33,625 bases of DNA from CAYUMU01 sp964445985 (GTDB lineage Bacteria; Planctomycetota; Planctomycetia; Pirellulales; S012-138), in assembly GCA_964445985.1 (NCBI GenBank), contig CAYUMU010000072.1, positions 1 through 33,625 of the forward strand. Direction: 5' to 3'. Shown piece after piece: positions 1-7,220 of this stretch. The notes under the pieces were generated by a model. That model did no database searches, had not been told where the DNA came from, and worked only from the letters and a program-made list of their open reading frames with translations. Within the stretch, counting starts at the first letter, position 1, and the number at the start of each line of letters is the position of its first letter. The position numbers and the translations under genes were made by a program.

Positions 1-216
1 TATGCGCTGCGTCTGACAACCCATGCCGACGGCCGTCAGACCTGGGAGGCGCGCTGGGTGCAGTCGGCTTGGCAGCAGCGGTTTTCGTTTGGTTTTAAGC
101 ATTTTTTGGCGGCGATGCTTGAGTTATTGGTGGCAAGTCGGTTCGCGACGACATTAAGCGATTCCAGACACGATGCCAGATCCCGCTTCGGTTCGCTGTC
201 CGCAGGTCCACGATGA
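1..216 (+). CDS. 3' part of an unidentified open frame
   Basis: An open frame enters from the left edge in frame 1 and stops with TGA at 214-216. The first ~45 codons look coding, with mostly G or C in third positions and a plausible amphipathic protein containing segments such as GFKHFLAAMLELL. I do not recognise the family. The last ~40 codons overlap the opposite-strand transposase remnant, so the original stop may have been lost when mobile DNA inserted, and the true protein may end earlier. It could also be a chance open frame. Confidence 0.3.
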   Translation, partial: YALRLTTHADGRQTWEARWVQSAWQQRFSFGFKHFLAAMLELLVASRFATTLSDSRHDARSRFGSLSAGPR

Positions 217-398
217 ATTGCCCCGTGGCGCCGTGCCAACGCATCCCGGATTGCTTCAGGCGTTGATTGAAGATCACCTTGCAGCCCGCTTCGGTAATTC
301 CACTGCCGATCGGATCGCCTTCCCTCGGTCTGGCGAGCTTCTTCGATCCAGTCCAGGAGTTGCCCAATCGCTTCCTCATCATGCACGCAGCGAATCAC
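95..398 (-). pseudogene. Decayed ISKra4-type transposase, C-terminal remnant
   Basis: Read on the minus strand, 95-~310 encodes PIGSGITEAGCKVIFNQRL followed by a KQSGMRW segment and an LRTANRSGIWHRVW segment. This pattern is typical of the C-terminal catalytic end of ISKra4-family transposases. The preceding part of the protein, EEAIGQLLDWIEEARQ, is in a different minus-strand frame (about 300-398), so a frameshift or small deletion separates the two. In the C-terminal frame an in-frame stop lies at 395-397. No N-terminal half, terminal inverted repeats or target duplication can be seen before efp begins at 519. The element is a dead fragment rather than an active gene. Confidence 0.65.
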
Positions 399-518
399 AG
401 CTCAACCCCGCTGCTTCCACGCCCTTCGCTGGGGCTCAGGGGCCACCCGCTCCGAAGAGAATTAAGGAAAAGACGGTTGGAAAAGGGTTAACGGCGTAGC
501 GTGCCACCTGACCCTGCT

Positions 519-1088
519 TTAGTCGCGCACGCGTTCGATGTATTCGCCCGTGCGGGTATCCACGCGGATTTTTTCGCCCAGTTCCACGAAGGCGGGGCAC
601 ATGATTTCCGCGCCGGTTTCCAGTTTGACTGGCTTGGTGAGGTTGGTGGCGGTGTTGCCGCGGACGGCCGGTTCGCAGTATTCGATTTGGAGCACCACGT
701 GATTGGGGGCGGTCACGGCGATCGGCGTTTCGTTGAACAGCATCATGCTGCAAATGGTGCCTTCTTTGAGCCATTTCCAGGTTTCGTCCACCTGTTCCAT
801 GGTGAGCTCGTACTGGTCGTAGGTGACGTTGTCCATGAACATGAACATTTCGCCCTGGCGGTAGAGGAACTGAGCATCGAACTCGCTGATATCGGCCGAT
901 TCGAGCGAGTCGCCGCCTTTGTAGGTGCGATCGAGCGTGGTGCCCTTGAGGAGGTTGCGCATTTTGCACTTGTACAGCGCGTTGCCTTTGCCCGGTTTGA
1001 CAAAGAGGCACTCGATCATGAGGTAGGGATCGCCGTCGATCTGGACCTTGAGTCCCCTGCGAAAATCGTTGGTACTGTAATTTGCCAC
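519..1088 (-). CDS. efp: Translation elongation factor P
   Basis: EF-P binds between the P and E sites of the ribosome and rescues stalling at polyproline stretches. The 189-residue protein is full length for the family: an N-terminal KOW-like domain followed by two OB domains. The modification loop reads KPGKGN, with the target lysine at residue 34, the position that is beta-lysylated in the EpmA/EpmB pathway. The C-terminal OB domain ends with the family-typical segment VDTRTGEYIERV. The ATG at 1088 is the only sensible start, because the sequence begins MANYSTNDFRRGLKV like other EF-Ps. The gene is divergent from epmB across a 150 bp spacer, which supports a functional link. No EpmA-like lysyl-tRNA-synthetase paralogue is present in the window. 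Confidence 0.97.
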   Translation of the reverse strand: MANYSTNDFRRGLKVQIDGDPYLMIECLFVKPGKGNALYKCKMRNLLKGTTLDRTYKGGDSLESADISEFDAQFLYRQGEMFMFMDNVTYDQYELTMEQVDETWKWLKEGTICSMMLFNETPIAVTAPNHVVLQIEYCEPAVRGNTATNLTKPVKLETGAEIMCPAFVELGEKIRVDTRTGEYIERVRD

Positions 1089-1238
1089 GAATGGTTCCTG
1101 CTTCGTTTATCGCCGTGTGTCGAGTATGATTCCATGCCGCGAGCGGTAGTCCGCAGGCGGCCACGTTCGGGGGCCGAGCAGCTGCGGATCGTTTCTCCAC
1201 GGTCAACTATATTCACATTTTTGGGAACGCTCGTCGAG
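1089..1238. promoter_or_regulatory. Divergent efp/epmB promoter region
   Basis: This 150 bp spacer separates two divergent start codons and must carry both promoters. An AT-rich patch near 1206-1222 contains a TATATT sequence that could be a -10 for epmB, but no convincing -35 pairs with it. No strong consensus was found for efp. The assignment rests on gene layout rather than motifs. Confidence 0.4.
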
Positions 1239-2258
1239 ATGGGAATTGGGTTCGTTCGCGACAATTCACCGGCACCGGTGGCAATGTCCTGGCAACAAGC
1301 GGTGCGCACGGCCATTCGCGACGTGGACACCCTTTGCCAGCGGTTGGGGCTCAACCCGGCCAATTTGGCCCTGGCGAGCGAGGCCGCGCGGCAGTTTCCG
1401 CTGTTTGTGCCCGAGGCTTTTCTGCGGCGAATGCAGCCTGGCAACCCGCGCGACCCCCTGCTGCGGCAGGTTTTGCCGCTGGCAGCCGAGGACGCCTCGC
1501 CGCCGGGCTTTGGGCGCGATCCGCTGCATGAAGCAGCGGCTCAACCGACGCCGGGCTTGTTGCACAAGTACGCCGGCAGGGCGTTGCTGATCACCACGGG
1601 GGCGTGCGCGATCCATTGCCGGTATTGTTTCCGCCGGCATTTTCCCTATTCGGAGGCGCCGCGGGGGATCGCTGGCTGGGAGCCGGCCTTGGCCGCGATT
1701 GCCGCCGATTCTTCCCTGGAAGAGGTGCTACTGAGCGGCGGCGATCCGCTAATGCTGGCCGATGGAACCTTGGCCGAACTGGCCGCGCGGTTGGCCGAAA
1801 TTCCTCACCTGAGCCGGCTGCGGATTCATACGCGGCTGCCGATTGTGATTCCCCAGCGGGTGAACGATGCCTTGCTGGCCTGGCTTACGGCGAGTCGGCT
1901 CACCCCGGTGCTGGTGCTGCACGCCAATCATCCGGCAGAAATCGACAGCGAGGTGGCCGCGGCCGTCGGCCAATTGCGATCGGCGGGCGTCTTGCTGTTT
2001 AATCAGGCGGTGCTGCTGAAAGGCGTGAACGACCAGGCCAACATTTTGGCCGACCTCTCCCGGCGACTGATCGGACTAGGCGTAACGCCCTACTACCTGC
2101 ACCAGCTGGATCGGGTGGCCGGGGCGGCCCATTTTGAAGTGCCGGAGCAGCGGGGACTGGAGATCATGTCCACGCTGCGGGCCACCCTGCCCGGCTACGC
2201 CGTACCGCGCTATGTGCGCGAGGAACCGGGGGCGACGGCCAAAACCCCCTTGGATTGA
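1239..2258 (+). CDS. epmB: EF-P beta-lysylation radical-SAM enzyme EpmB (lysine 2,3-aminomutase family)
   Basis: EpmB converts L-alpha-lysine to beta-lysine, which EpmA then attaches to EF-P. With the ATG at 1239 the protein has 339 residues, close to the family size. The segment GNPRDPLLRQVLP (68-80) and the motif PGLLHKY (105-111) are typical. The radical-SAM [4Fe-4S] ligands are C123, C127 and C130 in CAIHCRYCFRRHF, and LLSGGDPL follows. Near the C-terminus, K335 in AKTPLD is the expected PLP-binding lysine. The frame stays open upstream, but that part lies antisense to efp and is a shadow. An alternative ATG at 1284 would remove 15 residues. The divergent neighbour efp supports EpmB over catabolic KamA, which is longer. 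Confidence 0.93.
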   Translation: MGIGFVRDNSPAPVAMSWQQAVRTAIRDVDTLCQRLGLNPANLALASEAARQFPLFVPEAFLRRMQPGNPRDPLLRQVLPLAAEDASPPGFGRDPLHEAAAQPTPGLLHKYAGRALLITTGACAIHCRYCFRRHFPYSEAPRGIAGWEPALAAIAADSSLEEVLLSGGDPLMLADGTLAELAARLAEIPHLSRLRIHTRLPIVIPQRVNDALLAWLTASRLTPVLVLHANHPAEIDSEVAAAVGQLRSAGVLLFNQAVLLKGVNDQANILADLSRRLIGLGVTPYYLHQLDRVAGAAHFEVPEQRGLEIMSTLRATLPGYAVPRYVREEPGATAKTPLD

Positions 2259-2415
2259 TCGCACGATCCCAACCCCCCCGGCCCTCTGCTGGGTGGCGTG
2301 GCCGAAAAGTAACATGAAAAGACTGTAAGGGGAGACCTGGCCGGGGCTCGGATTCGTGGCCGAATGGCCAGAAGTTACCGCAAGACGGCGGGCTGGGGAG
2401 CGTTTTTTGCCGTTC

Positions 2416-2443
2416 TTGACAGGGGCAGGCCAACCGATAGGAT
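2416..2443 (+). promoter_or_regulatory. Sigma70-like promoter for the nuo operon
   Basis: A perfect TTGACA (2416-2421) is followed after 16 bp by TAGGAT (2438-2443), a 4 of 6 match to the -10 consensus. It lies about 140 bp upstream of nuoA in the 327 bp spacer (2259-2585) after epmB. Apart from the palindrome at 2491-2508, nothing else was recognised in that spacer, and no terminator hairpin with a T-run follows epmB. Planctomycete promoters are poorly defined, so this is tentative. Confidence 0.35.
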
Positions 2444-2490
2444 GCTTGTGTATGGCTCGACGCTTGTTCGAGCTTTTTGTTGGCCCTGGA

Positions 2491-2508
2491 TTGTGAAACG
2501 ATTCACAA
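2491..2508. promoter_or_regulatory. CRP/FNR-type operator palindrome upstream of nuoA
   Basis: The sequence TTGTGAAACGATTCACAA is a perfect inverted repeat with 7 bp arms and a 4 bp centre. Its core, TGTGA-N6-TCACA, is exactly the half-site pattern recognised by CRP-like members of the CRP/FNR superfamily. It lies 78 bp before the nuoA start and about 50 bp downstream of the candidate -10. It would therefore fall in the leader and act as a repressor site, or activate an unrecognised second promoter. The binding protein is inferred, not shown. Confidence 0.5.
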
Positions 2509-2585
2509 AGTCGCTGTTTAAGTGCCGCGGGCGCACTCCAGGGATTGAGTTTACGGCACGAGTTTCCGCTTCCGGTATTGGGTTC

Positions 2586-2993
2586 ATGCAGACCACCGTG
2601 GCCGTGCTGCCGGTCGTGCTATTTGTGGTGCTGGCCACCCTGCTCCCCGTGGGCATGTTGGTGATGGGTCGCATTATCGGCCCTCGTCGCAACACCAAGG
2701 TGAAGGAAATGCCGTATGAGAGCGGCATGGATCCCATTCACAGCACCAAGCGGCGGTTCGACGTTCGTTTTCATTTAGTCGCCATTGCGTTTTTGGTATT
2801 CGATGTGGAATTGCTGTTCCTCTACCCCTGGGCCGTGGCCAGCCGGAACGAAACGGCTGGGATCGACCAGGCGGTACAGCAGGAATTGGTCAGCGGGCGA
2901 GGCCTGGTATTTGGCGGCGTGATGCTGTTTACGGCCCTGTTGGCGCTCGGTTTCGCTTACGACTGGAAAAAGGGGGGTTTCCGATGGCGGTAG
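2586..2993 (+). CDS. nuoA: NADH-quinone oxidoreductase subunit A
   Basis: Small membrane subunit of complex I at the junction between the peripheral and membrane arms. The 135-residue protein has three membrane segments: about residues 5-27, then a middle helix containing FHLVAIAFLVFDVELLFLYP (about 61-80), and about 107-125. The loop between the first two carries KEMPYESGMDP, and the middle helix carries FDVELLFLYPWA, both family hallmarks. The ATG at 2586 gives the normal length; the open frame continues upstream into the leader without a plausible start. It is the first gene of the nuo operon, and its last 10 bp overlap nuoB. Confidence 0.95.
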   Translation: MQTTVAVLPVVLFVVLATLLPVGMLVMGRIIGPRRNTKVKEMPYESGMDPIHSTKRRFDVRFHLVAIAFLVFDVELLFLYPWAVASRNETAGIDQAVQQELVSGRGLVFGGVMLFTALLALGFAYDWKKGGFRWR

Positions 2994-3523
2994 AACTGCC
3001 CGAGAATGTGGTTGTTAGCAAGCTGGATCACCTGGCGAGTTGGTGCCGTAAGAACAGCTTGTGGCCCATGCCCTTCGCCACGGCCTGCTGCGGCATTGAA
3101 CTGATGGCAACCGGGGCGAGCCGCCACGATCTGGCCCGGTTTGGCGCCGAGGTGTTTCGCTTCAGCCCTCGCCAGTGCGATCTGATGATTGTCGCCGGCC
3201 GGGTGGTGATGAAGATGCTGCCGGTGCTGCAACGCATTTGGCAACAAATGCCCGAGCCGAAGTGGTGTATTTCGATGGGCGCCTGTGCCTCGACGGGCGG
3301 CGTGTTCGACACCTACTGCGTGGTGCAGGGTGTGGACCGTTTTCTGCCCGTGGATATGTACGTGCCGGGCTGTCCTCCGCGCCCCGAGCAGTTGATTCAA
3401 GCGATCATCGACTTGCAAGACAAGATCCAGCACGAGGGCACGCTGACCGGCAAGGAATTCGACGTGGCCTCGCGCCAGGGCCGCAACCGTTCGCTGTTGG
3501 AACTGCCGGTGATTCAGCGTTGA
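2984..3523 (+). CDS. nuoB: NADH-quinone oxidoreductase subunit B (N2 cluster)
   Basis: Carries the terminal [4Fe-4S] cluster N2, which passes electrons to quinone at the NuoB/NuoD interface. All four ligands are present with canonical spacing: the tandem pair C35 and C36 in TACCGIE, then C101 in GACAS and C130 in VPGCPPRP. The protein has 179 residues. The ATG at 2984 lies inside the end of nuoA (10 bp overlap) and is preceded by a purine-rich AAGGGGGG ribosome-binding sequence (about 2969-2976). The overlap indicates translational coupling. Confidence 0.97.
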   Translation: MAVELPENVVVSKLDHLASWCRKNSLWPMPFATACCGIELMATGASRHDLARFGAEVFRFSPRQCDLMIVAGRVVMKMLPVLQRIWQQMPEPKWCISMGACASTGGVFDTYCVVQGVDRFLPVDMYVPGCPPRPEQLIQAIIDLQDKIQHEGTLTGKEFDVASRQGRNRSLLELPVIQR

Positions 3524-3604
3524 CCATCCGAACTCCGCGGTTTGCAAGTTTTTCTGCCTGCCGTCTCCCCCCGTTAGCCACCCTGCCAGCACTAACTGCC
3601 CGCC

Positions 3605-4102
3605 ATGATTCAGCCGGAAACCATCGAGCAACTGCAAGCCCGTTTTCCCGAGACGGCGTTCAGTGAATTCCGGGGGCAGACTCGGGCGGTGGTGCCGAGA
3701 GCGCAGGCGTACGCGGCGCTCGAAATGTTGCGCGGCACGCTGGGCTTTGATCTGCTGGTGGATGTGACCTGCGTGGATTACCTGCACTATCGCGGGGCCG
3801 AGCATCGGTTTGGGCTGGTGTACCTGCTGGCCAACACGGTGACCAACGAGCGGCTGACGGTGCGGGTGTATGTGGACGAACCGCGGCTGAACGTGCCGAG
3901 CGTGGTGCCGATTTGGCAGGGCGCCGATTGGTTGGAGCGCGAGGTTTACGACATGTTCGGCATCACGTTCGATGGCCACCCCGACCATCGACGCATCTTG
4001 CTTCCCGATGAGTTTACGGCGTTCCCGTTGCGGAAGGATTATCCCTTGCGGGGGCGGGGCGAACGTCATAATTTTCCGGTGCTCACTCGGGACCAAGGAT
4101 AG
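3605..4102 (+). CDS. nuoC: NADH-quinone oxidoreductase subunit C
   Basis: Peripheral-arm structural subunit (30 kDa type) that packs against NuoD. The 165-residue protein contains the family signature WLEREVYDMFGI, followed by DGHPDHRRILLPD and FPLRKDYPL near the C-terminus. It is a separate gene here, not fused to nuoD as in Escherichia coli. An 81 bp spacer follows nuoB and a 115 bp spacer precedes nuoD. I see no promoter or gene in either spacer. Confidence 0.95.
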   Translation: MIQPETIEQLQARFPETAFSEFRGQTRAVVPRAQAYAALEMLRGTLGFDLLVDVTCVDYLHYRGAEHRFGLVYLLANTVTNERLTVRVYVDEPRLNVPSVVPIWQGADWLEREVYDMFGITFDGHPDHRRILLPDEFTAFPLRKDYPLRGRGERHNFPVLTRDQG

Positions 4103-4217
4103 TTTGCGCCCCGCCTGTTGCGGACGGCGTTCGTTGCGAATGGGTGTCTGCCAGAGATTTTGTACGCGGTAAGACCAAGCCGAAGTTTGGGCCAGGCCGG
4201 CCGGAGAAAGTTTTTGC

Positions 4218-5441
4218 ATGCCACTCTCCCCAGCACAAACGCGCGACCTCGTTCATGACGAGCCACAGGAATACCTGTGGACGCTCAACTTTGGCCCGCA
4301 GCACCCCGCCACGCACACCACGTTGCGGCTGGTGCTCAAGCTGGAGGGGGAGCGGGTGGTGGACGCCATGCCCGACATTGGCTATTTGCACTCAGGCTTT
4401 GAAAAGCTAGGCGAGCATCTGGATTACAACCAGTATGTGACCGTCACCGACCGGATGAACTACATCTCGCCGATGGCCAACAACGTGGGCTGGCATTTGG
4501 CGGTGGAAAAGCTGTTGGGCATTGAGTGCCCCAAGCGGTGCCAGTACATCCGCACCATCCTGTGCGAGTTGGCCCGCATCAGCGATCACTTGCTATGCAC
4601 CGGCGCGATGGGCCTGGACATTGGCGCCTTTACGTTCTTTTTGTATGCGTTCAATCGCCGCGAGCAAATCTACAACATCTTTGAAGAGTTGTGCGGCGCC
4701 CGCTTTACGAACAGTTACACGCGGGTGGGGGGCGTAATGCACGATGCCTCGCCACGGTTTGTGGAAAACGTGCGGCAGTTCGTGAAAGAATTTCCCCGCA
4801 CGCTGGACGACATGGACCGGCTGTTTGCCCGCAATCGCATTTTTGTGGATCGCACTCGCGGGGTGGGCGTGCTTTCCAAGGCGGAAGCCACCAATCGCAG
4901 CGCCACGGGGCCGATTGCCAGGGCCAGCGGGGTGGCGCGGGATCTCCGCAAGGATGAGCCCTACATGATTTACCCCGAGCTCGATTTTCAGGTGTGCTGC
5001 GCCACGGCCGGCGACAGCTACGCGCGATATTACGTGCGGATTGCCGAAATGCGGGAAAGCCTGAAGATCATTCACCAGGCCATTGAGAATTTGCCCAGCG
5101 GGCCGGTGAATGTAAGTGTGGGCGAGCGTGTGATCCAGCCTGACAAGCGGCAGGTGTATAGCACGATCGAGGGCACGATCACGCACTTTGAGCTCACCAT
5201 GAGCAATCGCGGCTTTGACGTGCCGAGCGAAGAGATTTACAACGCCACGGAAACAGCCAACGGGGAGTTGGGTTTTTACCTGGCGGGCGATGGCAGCGAC
5301 GTGGCGTACCGGGCGCGGACGCGTCCGCCTTCGTACATACATTTTGCCCTGTTCCCCGACCTGATTCGCGGCCACACCTTGAGCGACGTGGTGGCGGTGC
5401 TGGGGAGTTTGAATATTATCGCGGCGGAGTTGGACCGGTAA
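4218..5441 (+). CDS. nuoD: NADH-quinone oxidoreductase subunit D (quinone-site subunit)
   Basis: The 49 kDa-type subunit that forms the quinone-binding pocket with NuoB. The 407-residue length is normal. The segment NFGPQHPATH (24-33) supplies the conserved histidines of the beta-hairpin lining the quinone chamber. DRMNYIS (78-84) carries the tyrosine expected at the quinone head-group, and IGYLHSGFEKL is typical. The C-terminus RTRPPSYIHFALFPDLIRG is also diagnostic. The ATG at 4218 gives the expected short N-terminal extension before the conserved core. Downstream, the operon is interrupted by two foreign-looking genes before nuoE. Confidence 0.97.
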   Translation: MPLSPAQTRDLVHDEPQEYLWTLNFGPQHPATHTTLRLVLKLEGERVVDAMPDIGYLHSGFEKLGEHLDYNQYVTVTDRMNYISPMANNVGWHLAVEKLLGIECPKRCQYIRTILCELARISDHLLCTGAMGLDIGAFTFFLYAFNRREQIYNIFEELCGARFTNSYTRVGGVMHDASPRFVENVRQFVKEFPRTLDDMDRLFARNRIFVDRTRGVGVLSKAEATNRSATGPIARASGVARDLRKDEPYMIYPELDFQVCCATAGDSYARYYVRIAEMRESLKIIHQAIENLPSGPVNVSVGERVIQPDKRQVYSTIEGTITHFELTMSNRGFDVPSEEIYNATETANGELGFYLAGDGSDVAYRARTRPPSYIHFALFPDLIRGHTLSDVVAVLGSLNIIAAELDR

Positions 5442-5490
5442 GGATCGTGCCTTTGGGTTTAGCATAATCTTGAAGGACGAGGACGTAGCT

Positions 5491-6147
5491 ATGAAGCCAG
5501 AGAACGTCACTTATTCGGCGGAGTTGGAAAAGGATTCAGACCTCAAGGCAAAGGTTGCGCAAGCTTCGAATTGGTTGCAGGATGTGATAACGAAGAACGA
5601 CGTGACCGCTGCGTGGGATTATGGCCAAGATGAACGAGGTCGAGAGCTGATTTCTCTTGAATTGCGGGATTCCTTTCAAGGCGAAGTACATCTGGACTTT
5701 GCAACAACTGAGCTAGATGACGTTTACCGAGAACATGTTAAAGGACGATTTTATGAGGCATCCGGCGCACTTGTTCTGGTGGGAACATTCCGAAGTTCTT
5801 TGGATGATCTGATTCATGACGTTCAAGATTGGTTGAAAGATTTGCCAGAACGACCGTTCGTTGAAATGTACAAGAAGGAGTTGAACGAGCGTCGCAGCGG
5901 AAAATATAGCGCATCGTGCCTGCGGATTGGTTTCAAAGGAAACGAACTTCGCCTGGAGCCAGTGGCTGCATTTGTAATACCCGCGGGATTCAATGGGCGT
6001 GTGGATCTGATCGAGCCTGATGATCGCCGCGTGCTCATGCTGCAAGGCACCCACGATTGGCAATGGGTTATCGAAGGCTTGGTGCCTCGGCTGGAGCCAG
6101 TTACGAAGGACAATTTCTTGGAGGTTGTTAAGGAGGCGGTAGCGTGA
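5491..6147 (+). CDS. Unknown protein, first gene of a cassette inside the nuo operon
   Basis: I do not recognise this 218-residue soluble protein. It is acidic and charged, with no signal peptide or membrane helix. Visible landmarks are AWDYGQDERGRELISLEL (41-58), a Trp- and Asp-rich segment VQDWLKDLPERPF (111-123), and a C-terminal beta-rich part ending LEPVTKDNFLEVV. The ATG at 5491 is chosen because GGACGAGG (5475-5482) lies 8 bases upstream; an in-frame TTG at 5470 is less likely. Base composition differs from its neighbours: the 60 bases from 5821 contain 25 G or C, against 40 in the 60 bases from 7921 within nuoF. It overlaps the next gene by 4 bp, so the two are probably translated together and may work as a pair. 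The composition suggests lateral acquisition. Confidence 0.8.
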   Translation: MKPENVTYSAELEKDSDLKAKVAQASNWLQDVITKNDVTAAWDYGQDERGRELISLELRDSFQGEVHLDFATTELDDVYREHVKGRFYEASGALVLVGTFRSSLDDLIHDVQDWLKDLPERPFVEMYKKELNERRSGKYSASCLRIGFKGNELRLEPVAAFVIPAGFNGRVDLIEPDDRRVLMLQGTHDWQWVIEGLVPRLEPVTKDNFLEVVKEAVA

Positions 6148-6611
6148 ATCCGTTGGATGCGATTCGCGACTGGCATGCCTCAACGAAGGAGGCGATTCGA
6201 GTTGCCCGGCGGTCCTTAAACAAACGAAGCGACTTTCCACAATTGATCGAACCCAAACACAAGAGATTTTTCGATACTGATCGGATTGTTGTGGAGAGCG
6301 AGCTCAGCCTGGGGGAAGAGTGGATTGACAATCTTGCCGTGCTGCACTTGGTGGCGACGTTTGAGCGAATCTTGCGTCAGCACATTCGCGAGCTCGTGAC
6401 CAAGGCCCAAAGAAACGCGAGCGAGGTCACTCGTCAAGTTCTCACTATCTGTCGGGAAGAAACTGAGTATTGGAGACTTTCGGAACAGTTGCTTGAATCC
6501 TTTGTAACCGTGGAGGCCTCGATTCGAGGTCAAGTAAGGCAAGCCGTAAAATTTCGCGATTGGGTGGCCCACGGGCATCACCTGGACGATCGTGCCCCCG
6601 ACAATATATAG
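6144..6611 (+). CDS. HEPN-like protein, second gene of the cassette
   Basis: This 155-residue, mostly helical protein ends with KFRDWVAHGHH. R138, D139 and H143 form the R-(N/D/H)-x3-H motif that defines HEPN ribonuclease domains, common in toxin-antitoxin and abortive-infection systems. Long helices precede it (EWIDNLAVLHLVATFERIL at about 59-77, and about 105-136), as expected of a four-helix HEPN bundle. The start is GTG at 6144, preceded by a near-perfect AAGGAGG at 6130-6136 with 7 bp spacing, and it overlaps the stop of the upstream gene (GTGA). The assignment rests on the motif and predicted helices only; nuclease activity, and the idea that the partner is an antitoxin, are inference. 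It could be an inactive helper. It is AT-richer than the surrounding nuo genes. Confidence 0.75.
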   Translation: MNPLDAIRDWHASTKEAIRVARRSLNKRSDFPQLIEPKHKRFFDTDRIVVESELSLGEEWIDNLAVLHLVATFERILRQHIRELVTKAQRNASEVTRQVLTICREETEYWRLSEQLLESFVTVEASIRGQVRQAVKFRDWVAHGHHLDDRAPDNI

Positions 6612-6670
6612 CCCCAATTTGCCCACCAGATTCTCACTACTTTTCTGCTGCAAGCGAATTTGATTTCATC

Positions 6671-7165
6671 ATGACGATGCCGACCGAAACCCAGCGGATC
6701 TTAACCGACGAAATGATCGCCGAGATTCAGGCGTTCATTCCGCGGTATCCCAGCAAGCAGGCGGTCACGCTGCCGGCCTTGCATATCGTAGATCACTATC
6801 TTCGCCACGTGCCCTATCAGGCGGTGGTCGAGGTGGCCGAGATTCTGGAATTGGCGCCGGCGCAGGTGCAAGACACGCTCAGTTTTTATGGCTATTTCAA
6901 GCAGGATGCCCCGCACGGTCGCACGCGGGTGTGGGTTTGCCGCTCGATTAGCTGTGCCTTGCGAGGTGGCGAAGCCGTGCTGAGTCATCTGTGCCATAAG
7001 TACCATGTGGAGCCGGGCGGGACTTCCGCCGACGGAAAAGTGACGATTGAGTTGGCCGAATGTCTGGGAGCTTGTGAGTACGCGCCCTGCATGCTGGCTG
7101 GCGAACAACTGGTGAAGAACCTCGAGCCCGATTCGGCCGCGACTTACCTTGATCGATTGGATTGA
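6671..7165 (+). CDS. nuoE: NADH-quinone oxidoreductase subunit E (N1a cluster)
   Basis: Thioredoxin-fold subunit of the NADH-dehydrogenase module, holding [2Fe-2S] cluster N1a beside the FMN. Ligands are present as C90-x4-C95 (VCRSISCALRG) and C131-x3-C135 (ECLGACEYAPC). The N-terminal helical part includes IPRYPSKQAVTLPAL and a YLRHVPYQAVVEVAEIL segment typical of the family. The ATG at 6671 gives 164 residues, the usual size. It follows the HEPN-like cassette after a 59 bp spacer; the cassette therefore separates nuoE from nuoD, its expected upstream neighbour. Confidence 0.95.
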   Translation: MTMPTETQRILTDEMIAEIQAFIPRYPSKQAVTLPALHIVDHYLRHVPYQAVVEVAEILELAPAQVQDTLSFYGYFKQDAPHGRTRVWVCRSISCALRGGEAVLSHLCHKYHVEPGGTSADGKVTIELAECLGACEYAPCMLAGEQLVKNLEPDSAATYLDRLD

Positions 7166-7220
7166 GCATGCCTTGCCCTCAGGAATTGCCGGCCCACCCC
7201 TCTTTGCCGAGAATTTTGCC

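Noticed and set aside
501..1238. Long plus-strand open frame continuous with epmB
   Set aside because: It lies antisense to efp, has no EpmB-like sequence, and would give an N-terminal extension of about 246 residues. The family length fits a start at 1239.
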